Assembly: GCF_000373485.1 (NCBI RefSeq)
Contig: NZ_KB891575.1
Span: 186,001 to 250,000 of the forward strand
DNA length: 64,000 bases
Origin: Dasania marina DSM 21967
GTDB taxonomy: Bacteria > Pseudomonadota > Gammaproteobacteria > Pseudomonadales > Dasaniaceae
Reading direction: 5' to 3'
The position numbers and the translations under genes were made by a program. Below are positions 54,210 to 62,021 of the stretch, one piece after another; within the stretch, counting starts at the first letter, position 1; every line of letters starts with the position of its first letter. The notes beneath the pieces were generated by a model that saw nothing but the letters and a program-made list of their open reading frames with translations, did not search any database and was not told the origin of the DNA.

Positions 54210-54954
54210 GCTGAGCACTCCTGACTACACGGGGTGGTAAATCATCCGCGACTAACTGTTTAGCGCAAGCCTGTATAGACGATTGATAGCTATAAAAGTA
54301 ATTGGCTAATAGTTCATTGCTCTCTATCGCAGCTAAGGCCTGGCGTATATTTACCGCGGCAATATTAGGCTGCCCGGCATAGTAACTACCCCAACCAGCA
54401 ACACCGTTAGTGAGCTTCTCTGGTTGCGCTGCGCCAATAATATGTAAGTCGAAACCACATCGCGCCATTATCGTCTGTACTTGTTTGGTGGCCGTAAAAA
54501 CCACCCACTGCAAAGGGCTTAGACTTAACACCAAAGTGAGATATAAAAAAATAAGCTGGCTGGAGCCTCTATGTGTGGCGGCTAAATTACCAATTTCGGC
54601 CACTGTGCCGCGGCTAACACCTTTATTGATTGTCTCGGCTAGCTGCTGCTCTATCGGCCGGTCTAGATATTGCTCTAAAAACAATTCGCGGCTAGCGGCT
54701 ATACGTATACCCACTACAGAGCTCACATTATCTTCACAACATAGGGTTAGTAGCTGCGGCATAAACTCGCTGATAGTCGCGCCATAAACCGTAGTAAATT
54801 GCTGTGCGATATACGCCTCTACTTGCTGGCGACTGTTTGAACTTTGACAAACTAGAGCCAGCTCAGGCCTCAGCCTTAATAAACGCTGTAACAAGGCCGC
54901 CTTGCGGGAGCTGTCATGACAGGAGGGTTGCTGCAGGGTAACGTTGGTATTCAT
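54184..54954 (-). CDS. Thermostable-hemolysin family protein (GNAT/acyl-synthase-like)
   Basis: A 256-residue protein of the family named after a Vibrio thermostable hemolysin. Patterns such as VVGIRIAASRELFLEQYLDRP, RGTVAEIGNLAATHRGSS and WVVFTATKQVQTIMARCGF resemble acyltransferases of the GNAT/acyl-homoserine-lactone-synthase fold, so an N- or O-acyl transfer may be its real role (inference). No signal peptide. ATG 54954 (MNTNVTLQQPS) is used; the longer TTG reading overlaps the operator. It is the first gene of a four-gene operon and has a PmrA-type box about 50-65 bp upstream. Confidence 0.83.
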   Translation of the reverse strand: MNTNVTLQQPSCHDSSRKAALLQRLLRLRPELALVCQSSNSRQQVEAYIAQQFTTVYGATISEFMPQLLTLCCEDNVSSVVGIRIAASRELFLEQYLDRPIEQQLAETINKGVSRGTVAEIGNLAATHRGSSQLIFLYLTLVLSLSPLQWVVFTATKQVQTIMARCGFDLHIIGAAQPEKLTNGVAGWGSYYAGQPNIAAVNIRQALAAIESNELLANYFYSYQSSIQACAKQLVADDLPPRVVRSAQHANYTDAA

Positions 54955-55003
54955 AGCCCAAATCCCATAATAGTATGACTTGGGCTTAGAATAAGGTATC
55001 AAC

Positions 55004-55020
55004 CTTAAGGGAGTATTAAG
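55004..55020 (-). promoter_or_regulatory. PmrA/QseB-type box before the hemolysin-ligase-HDO-SDR operon
   Basis: On the minus strand: CTTAAT-ACTCC-CTTAAG, two hexamers with a 5-bp spacer (11-bp period), the form of PmrA-type operators. Ten bases later comes TATTCT, a -10-like hexamer, and the ATG is about 50 bp from the box. The response regulator encoded 4 kb downstream belongs to the matching branch. The binding is inferred from sequence only. Confidence 0.65.
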
Positions 55021-55080
55021 TCTATAAAATAATTAACCTTAACGCATCCCACAACAATTCGAGGATATTAATCAGCCGGG

Positions 55081-56985
55081 CTATTGGGTTGACAGGGCTA
55101 TTTTGTTAACCGAACGATTAAACTGCGACAATTGATCGGCACTATTTTCATGCTCTTTTGAGCCCTTATAAAATCTCGGCAGCTCAGCAACAAAATCGGT
55201 TAACAAACGCTTATCATTGGCCGTTAAACCACTACCCTCTAGAGGCCCATCATTTAAGGTTGATAGCGTAGTGCTATTAAGCGAACTTTTTAAAGATAAA
55301 ATAAATTTGGCATGGGGTGTTATTAACGCATTGCCGTGCCAATCGCCCACCACGGTATAATCACGCTGATAGTCGTCAGCAAACAAATTCTGACCAAAAC
55401 TATAGGTACTCGCTGGCTGCTCATAGCCTAAAGCCGTTAACAAGGTTGCAGGCACATCTAAATGGCTAGTCATGTAATCAACTACTTGCGCTGCTTTCCC
55501 AGGCATATGTATAACCATGGGGACTCGTATTTGCTCTTGCACAAAAGTAGAGTTATGCCCCCAGCGCCCCTTCTCCATAAACTCTTCACCATGATCGCCG
55601 GTAACAATCACTATAGTAGTCTCATATAAACCCTGCTCTTTTAAGGCATCGAATACCAGCCCCAAACGACTATCTAAATAATGGCTAGAATTAATATAAC
55701 GGTTTTTTATTTGCGTGATATTCTTGGCGATATTCACCGATAAATAATCAAAATCATCGAGATAATCTTTTTCGACAATATCTTGATCGGGGAAATAATA
55801 ATTGGCATGAGCTGACTCAAAAAACATAAAGGCAAAAAATGGCTTATTTTTGGCATTCGACTGCTTGATATAGTGAATCAGATCTGTGGTATTTTTCTTA
55901 TCCCGCTGCCAACCAAAGCCAGGGCTATAATGCTCTTGTAATTGCTCGGGCTTAAAGCGCGTAAATATCGTTTTATCAAACTCGGGGTAAGTAAACCGCG
56001 CACTGGTAAATGCTTTTAAGCGATAGTTATTATTGATCAACACATCCAATAATAAGGGTGATTGTCGCCCATGCAAAATATCAAACCAATAAGAGCCATA
56101 CAAACCATAAAACTGGCTAAACATGCCTAAACGCGTGCCATTACCGCCGCTATAATGTGAAATGAAATTGCTATTATGTGCAGCAAAAGCATAAGTATTG
56201 GGCATAACCCGGCTATCCAGCATATCGGAACGTAAAGACTCAGCAGTTAACCACACGATATTCATAGGGTTTTTAACCGGCCCTAACTCTTCTGCCACCA
56301 AGCCTGGATAATCAACACTGCCAGCATAATCGGCTTTTACCCCTAGCTGATCGTTGCGTCGGCTAAAGCCTAAACGCTCTAACAAATGCCTAGAAGTCAC
56401 CGGAATATGCCAAGCAACACGTGAAGCAACCGCCAAATATTCAGCGCCAGAAGCAAATGCCGCCCAAGCATAAACTGACGCTTCAACGGCAAAAATAGCC
56501 GTCACCATAACGGCTAACAAGCCCTTCCTAGAAAGTATTGACTTAAGCCTCTCCACAGGTAAAAATCGCACAGCAACGATATAAAAAACCATTAAGAAAA
56601 CAAACAGTAAGCATGCTGATCGATAAAAAGATGCCGACAACCCTAGCGCATCTATACCGCCAGGGGTGGTTAATAAGTTAATCACAAAGCCACCTATGTA
56701 AAAATTATACATGGCATGTAACTTATAATTTGAAATTAACAGCATGATTATTAACAGCGCTGTCACATGAAGCATATAGGCTATACTTACAGATCGGTAG
56801 CGCATATAAGCATACCGCAGTAACAATAACGGCAGTATAAAAACCACCGCCTGCCAACAGGCAGCAACTAACATGTACAGCATCGGGCCTAAGCCACTCA
56901 CTGCCCCTACGGCATAACTTACAATAAATAGAAAAGACACTACCCAGACTAAAGCAATAGAACGGCCTACATATGTTTCATGCAT
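55081..56985 (-). CDS. YejM/PbgA-like inner-membrane sulfatase-fold protein
   Basis: A 634-residue protein with about five N-terminal transmembrane helices (up to about residue 185) and a periplasmic alkaline-phosphatase-superfamily domain. NIVWLTAESLRSDML, HYSGGNGTRLGMFSQFYGLYG and RVPMVIHMPG follow the YejM pattern. YejM controls LPS synthesis through LapB and FtsH in enteric bacteria. Unlike E. coli YejM, it keeps a metal-site-like VTGDHGEEF. So it may be catalytic, for example a phosphoethanolamine or phosphoglycerol transferase. A PmrA-type box lies 55 bp upstream. Confidence 0.83.
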   Translation of the reverse strand: MHETYVGRSIALVWVVSFLFIVSYAVGAVSGLGPMLYMLVAACWQAVVFILPLLLLRYAYMRYRSVSIAYMLHVTALLIIMLLISNYKLHAMYNFYIGGFVINLLTTPGGIDALGLSASFYRSACLLFVFLMVFYIVAVRFLPVERLKSILSRKGLLAVMVTAIFAVEASVYAWAAFASGAEYLAVASRVAWHIPVTSRHLLERLGFSRRNDQLGVKADYAGSVDYPGLVAEELGPVKNPMNIVWLTAESLRSDMLDSRVMPNTYAFAAHNSNFISHYSGGNGTRLGMFSQFYGLYGSYWFDILHGRQSPLLLDVLINNNYRLKAFTSARFTYPEFDKTIFTRFKPEQLQEHYSPGFGWQRDKKNTTDLIHYIKQSNAKNKPFFAFMFFESAHANYYFPDQDIVEKDYLDDFDYLSVNIAKNITQIKNRYINSSHYLDSRLGLVFDALKEQGLYETTIVIVTGDHGEEFMEKGRWGHNSTFVQEQIRVPMVIHMPGKAAQVVDYMTSHLDVPATLLTALGYEQPASTYSFGQNLFADDYQRDYTVVGDWHGNALITPHAKFILSLKSSLNSTTLSTLNDGPLEGSGLTANDKRLLTDFVAELPRFYKGSKEHENSADQLSQFNRSVNKIALSTQ

Positions 56986-57039
56986 AAATCATATCACCCA
57001 ACACTGATAGTAAATGTAGTACCAGTATGGGCTAGCAGC

Positions 57040-57056
57040 CTTAAGGAAAACTTAAG
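57040..57056 (-). promoter_or_regulatory. PmrA/QseB-type box before the YejM-like gene
   Basis: CTTAAG-TTTTC-CTTAAG on the minus strand: two identical hexamers, 5-bp spacer. Ten bases later is CATACT, a -10-like hexamer, the same distance as in the box at 55004-55020. Each hexamer is also a palindrome. This shared layout supports one regulator. Confidence 0.68.
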
Positions 57057-57133
57057 GCTGTGGATAATCTTTAATTACCTCACTCTAATAAACAACGCGC
57101 TAAGTTTGACATTGGCTATATCGCTTTAAAACA

Positions 57134-57748
57134 CTACTTTTCTAGCTTTAACGCTAGCAATGCACCACTAATCACCCGGTAAGCCGACTTGAGTAACATC
57201 AACGCCAATAAAACTGCGATTATGCTATCAGGATAACCGGAATCAAAAAACCACACCGCCGCTGCTGCAAACAGCACTGATAAATTAGAGGCTATGTCAT
57301 TGCGCGAGCATTCAAATACCGAGCTCATATTGATATCTTCATGACGGTGCCGCCACAGTAAGAACAGGCAGAAACCATTAGCCAGTAAACCGGCCACACT
57401 AAATAAACCCATCACCTCATAAGAGGGCAGTACCGGGTTAAAGGTTTTATACACCACTTGGGCCAGCACAAAACAGGCCGCGAGAAAAATTAACCCCCCT
57501 TTAAACAAAGCCGCTTTCGCCTTGGCCTTGGTGCCACGGCTAATCACATAAAGACTAATGCCGTAAGTGAGAGCATCACCAAAGCTATCTAAGCTGTCGG
57601 ACAGCAAAGCCGTAGACTGGCCATAAAATGCAGCAGCGACTATAGCGACAAACATTAAGGCGTTTATCCACAACACTTTGACTAAAGTGCCGCGCTGCTG
57701 CGCCAGTAAGCCTTCGGCTACGCAGCTATTTTCGCAACATGAACCCAT
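57134..57748 (-). CDS. CDF-type cation transporter
   Basis: A 204-residue membrane protein with about five to six helices. LLSDSLDSFGDALTYGISLY is the CDF helix-2 metal site (Asp-x3-Asp) and FECSRNDIASNLSVL the helix-5 site. A cysteine-rich start, MGSCCENSC, could bind metal. It lacks the long cytoplasmic C-terminal domain of classical CDFs, so it is a short form. It probably exports Zn, Co, Fe or similar ions. It lies upstream of the YejM-like gene on the same strand, with 149 bp between them. Confidence 0.83.
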   Translation of the reverse strand: MGSCCENSCVAEGLLAQQRGTLVKVLWINALMFVAIVAAAFYGQSTALLSDSLDSFGDALTYGISLYVISRGTKAKAKAALFKGGLIFLAACFVLAQVVYKTFNPVLPSYEVMGLFSVAGLLANGFCLFLLWRHRHEDINMSSVFECSRNDIASNLSVLFAAAAVWFFDSGYPDSIIAVLLALMLLKSAYRVISGALLALKLEK

Positions 57749-57853
57749 TACCTACTCCTAGCCGCCAAGGCCAATTAAAACGTAATTTATAAACGCGTCT
57801 TTATAAACACACGATAGAGGCCATATTTATAATCTGCAAACGGCTAGTATATG

Positions 57854-58711
57854 CTAGCCAGCGAACTCTATGGACGACATTAATTTTTGTAATAATGTAT
57901 TTACAAACTCTTGTTTGGCTTGTTTTTGTAACAACCACCACAGCCATTCCATATAACGAACCTGTTGCTTTGCTTGCTGTAACTTCTGTTCGTTAATGTT
58001 GCCACTATAACTATGGAGAAACCACTGCTCATCTTGCTGGCTAAGCTGCTGGTTAAGTATTACCGTTGCCAAGTCAAAATAGGGATCACCTAAAGCTGAA
58101 TACTCCCAATCAATTAAATGCAGGCCGCTGTCGCTCAATAGTACATTCTCTGCCACCAAATCATTATGGCAAAGCACTGGCACCGTTATTGAGGGTAATT
58201 GTCTAAAGTAGTCTTGCAAGCACTGCTGATGGCTTAGCAAGTCATTAGATACCGCTAACTGCTCTGCCGACTGCCAATAGCGCTCGGCCTTATCGGCAAC
58301 AATCAAGCTGGGCAGATCTCCAGTTACAGAAATAGCGTGCAACGTTTGTAAGTTCTGCGCTAATTGCTGTAATTTATCGGCTCGAGACTTTGTCGAATAG
58401 TAAAATAAATCCGCTTCCACATAGTGCGTTATAGAATAATTTTTATCGGGGCATAAATAAACCGGTGCTGGCGATAGCCCGTGCTGAGCCGCTAGGCAGG
58501 CAATGGTATATTCTGCCTCACGATTAATATTGAGCTGTTGAGTTTGCGCCGAGAACAACCTCAATACATAGCGCTGGCCAGCTAGCTCCAGCAGAAAGGA
58601 TTGATTGGTTAAACCGCCCTCTAACTGACGCAGCAACTGCGGCTTAGCCGATGTAGCCAAACCCCAGTTGCGGTATTGTTGTAATAGATGATTTATGCAG
58701 TTGCTGGGCAC
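57854..58711 (-). CDS. Phosphotransferase, probable thiamine kinase
   Basis: A 285-residue APH/choline-kinase family enzyme: LEGGLTNQSFLLEL (nucleotide loop), VLCHNDLVAENVLL (catalytic Asp) and LIDWEYSALGDPYFDL (metal Asp). It ends the TPP-riboswitch operon after the thiamine transporter, so thiamine phosphorylation (trapping after uptake) is the best role; thiamine kinase (ThiK) belongs to this family. The GTG start 58711 overlaps pnuC by 19 bp. Confidence 0.85.
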   Translation of the reverse strand: MPSNCINHLLQQYRNWGLATSAKPQLLRQLEGGLTNQSFLLELAGQRYVLRLFSAQTQQLNINREAEYTIACLAAQHGLSPAPVYLCPDKNYSITHYVEADLFYYSTKSRADKLQQLAQNLQTLHAISVTGDLPSLIVADKAERYWQSAEQLAVSNDLLSHQQCLQDYFRQLPSITVPVLCHNDLVAENVLLSDSGLHLIDWEYSALGDPYFDLATVILNQQLSQQDEQWFLHSYSGNINEQKLQQAKQQVRYMEWLWWLLQKQAKQEFVNTLLQKLMSSIEFAG

Positions 58712-59319
58712 AGGTCTTGCTCATCGCGGTATATGGCCCGCCATTGTACATAACCTATTACCACTATCACCACATAGATTGCCATTAATAAAGCGGTAAG
58801 GTAGAGACCCCTATCCACATATAAATAGGCAGCGACACTGTCTATGACTATCCAATACAACCAGTTTTCCAATACTTTTTTTGCCACCATATAGGTGGTA
58901 ACGACGGCACCCCAGGTGGTAAAAGAGTCTAAGAAAGGCCAGGCCGCATCGGTATTCTCTTGCAATAACCAACCCGACATAACAGATAACCACACCGTGC
59001 TAGCAATCACCGCACTATGGGTTTGCCAGCTCCAGCAACTGATAGGTAACTCAGCCTTACCGCTTCCCGTTTTGCGCTGCCACTGATACCAACCATATAC
59101 TGCCATGGCCATATAATAGACTTGCAGTGCCGAATCCATCAGCAGGCTAACATCCCAAAACAGCACGGTGTAAATCGCCGTGCTGCCTAGAGCGGCATAC
59201 CAACAACTGATTTTTTCTTTCATCGCCAACAACAAATAGGCCACGCCCAGCAACACCCCCGCCAACTCCCATAGCGACATAGCCTGCCAGGCAGCTAATA
59301 TTGCATCACTAAAGTCCAT
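58693..59319 (-). CDS. pnuT: PnuC-family transporter, probable thiamine transporter PnuT
   Basis: A 208-residue inner-membrane protein with seven helices. YGWYQWQRK and NWLYWIVIDSVAAYLYVDRG are PnuC family motifs (WxxW and the Trp/Asn substrate region). PnuC relatives transport nicotinamide riboside (PnuC), riboflavin (PnuX) or thiamine (PnuT) by facilitated diffusion. The TPP riboswitch and thiamine-binding partner point to thiamine. Its ATG shares a base with the stop of the upstream gene (TAATG). Confidence 0.9.
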   Translation of the reverse strand: MDFSDAILAAWQAMSLWELAGVLLGVAYLLLAMKEKISCWYAALGSTAIYTVLFWDVSLLMDSALQVYYMAMAVYGWYQWQRKTGSGKAELPISCWSWQTHSAVIASTVWLSVMSGWLLQENTDAAWPFLDSFTTWGAVVTTYMVAKKVLENWLYWIVIDSVAAYLYVDRGLYLTALLMAIYVVIVVIGYVQWRAIYRDEQDLCPATA

Positions 59320-59567
59320 TACAAGGCCTCATAGCCAGGAATAAATTTAGCGACAAACACCCCCATGCCAAACTCCTCACGGTGGGCCTTCATAACGACC
59401 TTTAAAATATCCATCACTCTGTCGTACTCGCCCATCACTATGGTCGCAGTGGGAAAGGTTTGCACCTGCACGTCACCGTGTTGATTGAGGCGGGCGATAA
59501 AACTATCGATGGGAGGAATAAAATTTTCGTTGTTGGGGTAAAGACTAATTTCTGCTGTAAGCATCAT
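59319..59567 (-). CDS. Thiamine-binding protein, MTH1187/YkoF-like
   Basis: An 82-residue protein of the DUF77 (MTH1187, YkoF-like) family: MLTAEISLYPNNENFIPPID, then VQVQTFPTATIVMGEYDRVM, with a ferredoxin-like fold. Members bind thiamine or HMP. No signal peptide, so it acts in the cytoplasm. ATG 59567 has AAGG 8 bases upstream; two other ATGs (59573 and 59564) are close. It lies between the TonB receptor and pnuT. Confidence 0.82.
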   Translation of the reverse strand: MMLTAEISLYPNNENFIPPIDSFIARLNQHGDVQVQTFPTATIVMGEYDRVMDILKVVMKAHREEFGMGVFVAKFIPGYEAL

Positions 59568-59639
59568 GGACATGTACCTTAGTAGTGAGTCATGCCGGCC
59601 TAAAGCCGGCATCTATTTAAAAAATAAAGTAATCAGTGA

Positions 59640-61703
59640 TTAAAAGTTATAGCGACCAGAAACGCCTATTATTCTGGGTTCGCTTAATTGCGTATAGGTA
59701 TCGCTAGCATAGAAATTTTGCGGATCGTTACCAAAGCCACTAAAGCCGCGAACAGCGTAATCTTCATCGGTTAAATTACGCGCCCACAACGAAAGACTCC
59801 AACTATCTACAGCGTAGTTAAGCCTGGCATTAATCAAATCGTAATTACCTGAACGGGCATTATGGCTATCAGAAAAATAAAAGGCATCTTTACCCTCGGC
59901 TTCAACTCGAATACTTAACGCATTAGTGATCTCATACTGAGCCGCCACTGAATACTGGTAGTTAGGCGCATGGGCCTGATCTCGCCCAGAAACAGACAAA
60001 GTATCGTCCTCAATATTCGTTTCCAACCAGCCCAGCGCCGTTGATAACTGTAACTGCTCTGTAGCCTGGTAAACCGCCTCGAACTCCAATCCGTAGTTAT
60101 TACCCTCACCGGCATTCGCTATAAAGTCGGTAAACTCTGTGCTGCCATCGTTGCGAGGCGCTGAAAATGAGGCTTTGACTTGTTGGTCTTTACGCTCGGT
60201 GTAAAATAAGGCCAGCCGAGTTTGCAAACGATTATTCAATAACGAGTGCTTGGCACCCAGCTCATAAGCCCATTGATACTCGGTATCAAAATCTCTATCT
60301 TGGGCGGTTAGCGTGCCATCAGTATTCACACCACCCGCCTTATAACCTCTGGCTATGCTGGCGTAAACCATGGCGTTATCACTATAGGCATAATCCATAA
60401 CCACCCTACCGCCATATAAGGTTTCATCACTATCAATATCTAAAGCATAGACATCTTTATACTCAGCCTGCCAATCTTCAACACGCAAACCGACAGTTAA
60501 CGTTAACTGTTGTGTTAGCGCTGTAGCTGTTTCTGCAAAAATAGCCTGGCTAGTGGTATCAAAGTCGCTGGTAAAGTTACTGCTTAAATAGGTGTAAGCT
60601 CTATCCAGCGTTTCACTTTGATCTCGTACATAAACCCCTAGCAACCACTCGGTACTGTTATTAAAAATTTTGCCGGTCTCGCCAGACAATAAACGAAACT
60701 CTAGGCTACCCGAGTCACGATCACGCAGGTAATTATCAAATGAGGAGTATTCCCAGCCAGCGCAGGGCGTGCCATCACATAAACCTACATAGCTCCAGTC
60801 TTCGTCATAGCCATATTCTATATCGCTGTTTGAATAACTAGCGATAATTTCTGACTTTAACGCGCTAGAAATAACCCAGTCAGCATTGATAGCGATAGCG
60901 TTAGTTTCCTGCTTATCGTGACCAGGCTGATCGGCAATACTGTTGCGAGAATTATCAAAGGTAAATACATCGTAGCCATTATCGATATCGGCCCTGAACA
61001 AGCTCACATCTATACTGAGATCACTACTGGCTATCCAACGCAACTTGGCTCTGGCGGTTAACTCATCAAAATTATTAGTGTCTTTTTTATTTAAATACAC
61101 ATTATCCATGTAACCATCGGATTGATGTTGTTGCACCGCCACACGATATAACAGCTCATCGCTGATAGGGCCACCAACGGCAGCACCTAGTGAGTAAGTA
61201 TCGTACTCCGCCACGGTTGCTTCTATGTAGCCGTTTAATGTTTCACTGGGAGCTTGCGACTGAATAGCAATCATGCCAGCCAAGGCATTAGCGCCATAGC
61301 GTGTACCCTGTGGGCCGCGCAAAATTTCTACCTGCTCAACATCAAACAGGGTGCCGACAGTACCTATACCCGTAAAATCGACACCGTCGATAATAACGCC
61401 CACCGATGGATTGATAGGCTCGATAAATTGCGAGCGCTCACCGATACCACGTATTTGAAAATAACGCGCACGCGAGCTACCGCTAGCAAAATTAACATTG
61501 GGAGCCATAGCCAACAATTGTTCTAAGTGCTGAGCATGGCGCTGCTGTATAAGCTCTGCCGAAAAAACACTGGCGCTTACAGGCGCTTGTTGCAGAGTGG
61601 TGTCGCGAAAATCCGAGCTAACAACCACGGTTTCTATTGACGTATTAGCGTGAGCGGTAGCACTGATAGACAGCGCCAATAAAGATTTACAAAGAGTTTT
61701 CAT
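59640..61703 (-). CDS. TonB-dependent receptor, probable thiamine transporter
   Basis: A 687-residue outer-membrane receptor: signal peptide (ends ATAHA), TonB-box-like ETVVVSSDFRD, plug domain (RYFQIRGIGERSQF; VEILRGPQGTRYGANALAGM) and a barrel ending VSGRYNF. A TPP riboswitch in its leader and the downstream thiamine genes indicate that it takes up thiamine or a precursor, as TPP-regulated receptors do in other gammaproteobacteria and Bacteroidetes. The distance from the riboswitch to the ATG is about 90 nt. Confidence 0.92.
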   Translation of the reverse strand: MKTLCKSLLALSISATAHANTSIETVVVSSDFRDTTLQQAPVSASVFSAELIQQRHAQHLEQLLAMAPNVNFASGSSRARYFQIRGIGERSQFIEPINPSVGVIIDGVDFTGIGTVGTLFDVEQVEILRGPQGTRYGANALAGMIAIQSQAPSETLNGYIEATVAEYDTYSLGAAVGGPISDELLYRVAVQQHQSDGYMDNVYLNKKDTNNFDELTARAKLRWIASSDLSIDVSLFRADIDNGYDVFTFDNSRNSIADQPGHDKQETNAIAINADWVISSALKSEIIASYSNSDIEYGYDEDWSYVGLCDGTPCAGWEYSSFDNYLRDRDSGSLEFRLLSGETGKIFNNSTEWLLGVYVRDQSETLDRAYTYLSSNFTSDFDTTSQAIFAETATALTQQLTLTVGLRVEDWQAEYKDVYALDIDSDETLYGGRVVMDYAYSDNAMVYASIARGYKAGGVNTDGTLTAQDRDFDTEYQWAYELGAKHSLLNNRLQTRLALFYTERKDQQVKASFSAPRNDGSTEFTDFIANAGEGNNYGLEFEAVYQATEQLQLSTALGWLETNIEDDTLSVSGRDQAHAPNYQYSVAAQYEITNALSIRVEAEGKDAFYFSDSHNARSGNYDLINARLNYAVDSWSLSLWARNLTDEDYAVRGFSGFGNDPQNFYASDTYTQLSEPRIIGVSGRYNF

Positions 61704-61707
61704 AATT

Positions 61708-61732
61708 GGTCTCTAAAAAAACATAAGAGACC
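61708..61732 (-). promoter_or_regulatory. Hairpin covering the receptor ribosome-binding site
   Basis: On the transcript GGTCTCT pairs with AGAGACC (loop TATGTTTTTTT), ending 4 nt before the start codon. AGAGA, the likely Shine-Dalgarno, is inside the stem. It may be the translational expression platform of the TPP riboswitch, although the pairing with the aptamer has not been modelled. Confidence 0.55.
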
Positions 61733-61793
61733 CGGAAACGGACGTGCAGAAGGGTAACGTGTGCAAACAATGGCCATAGCCACTGCTTACTTC

Positions 61794-61895
61794 CCATCCC
61801 TACGCCGGTATTAACCGGATCAGGTTCAAGGGGTTCGTAAACGTCTCAGGCCAACTTTTAACTCGTGATCAAAAAAGGCCACCCCCAGGGTGTAG
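61794..61895 (-). promoter_or_regulatory. TPP riboswitch (THI box)
   Basis: On the minus strand: CCCTGGGGGTGGCC (P1/P2), GGCCTGAGA (the conserved CUGAGA), then ACCCCTTGAACCTGATCCGG, TTAATACCGG, CGTAGGGA. All core elements of the thi box are in order, with a P3 extension including a T-run (GGCCTTTTTTGATC). It should repress the receptor/pnuT operon when TPP is high. Confidence 0.96.
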
Positions 61896-61936
61896 TGCTG
61901 AGCAAGTAACAGTTGGTACCAGCCGCAGCGCGAGCT

Positions 61937-61965
61937 ATTATAGCCTAATAGTTTTAAAAGCAAAG
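61937..61965 (-). promoter_or_regulatory. Promoter of the thiamine operon
   Basis: TATAAT (minus strand, 61942-61937), about 40 bp upstream of the riboswitch, with CTTTGC 17 bp before it as a weak -35. It is on the opposite strand from the HD-GYP gene, so the promoters are divergent. Confidence 0.6.
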
Positions 61966-62021
61966 ATTTACCGCTGCTTGCCGATACATAATTCACCCCC
62001 TTGCACCTACGGAGATACAGA

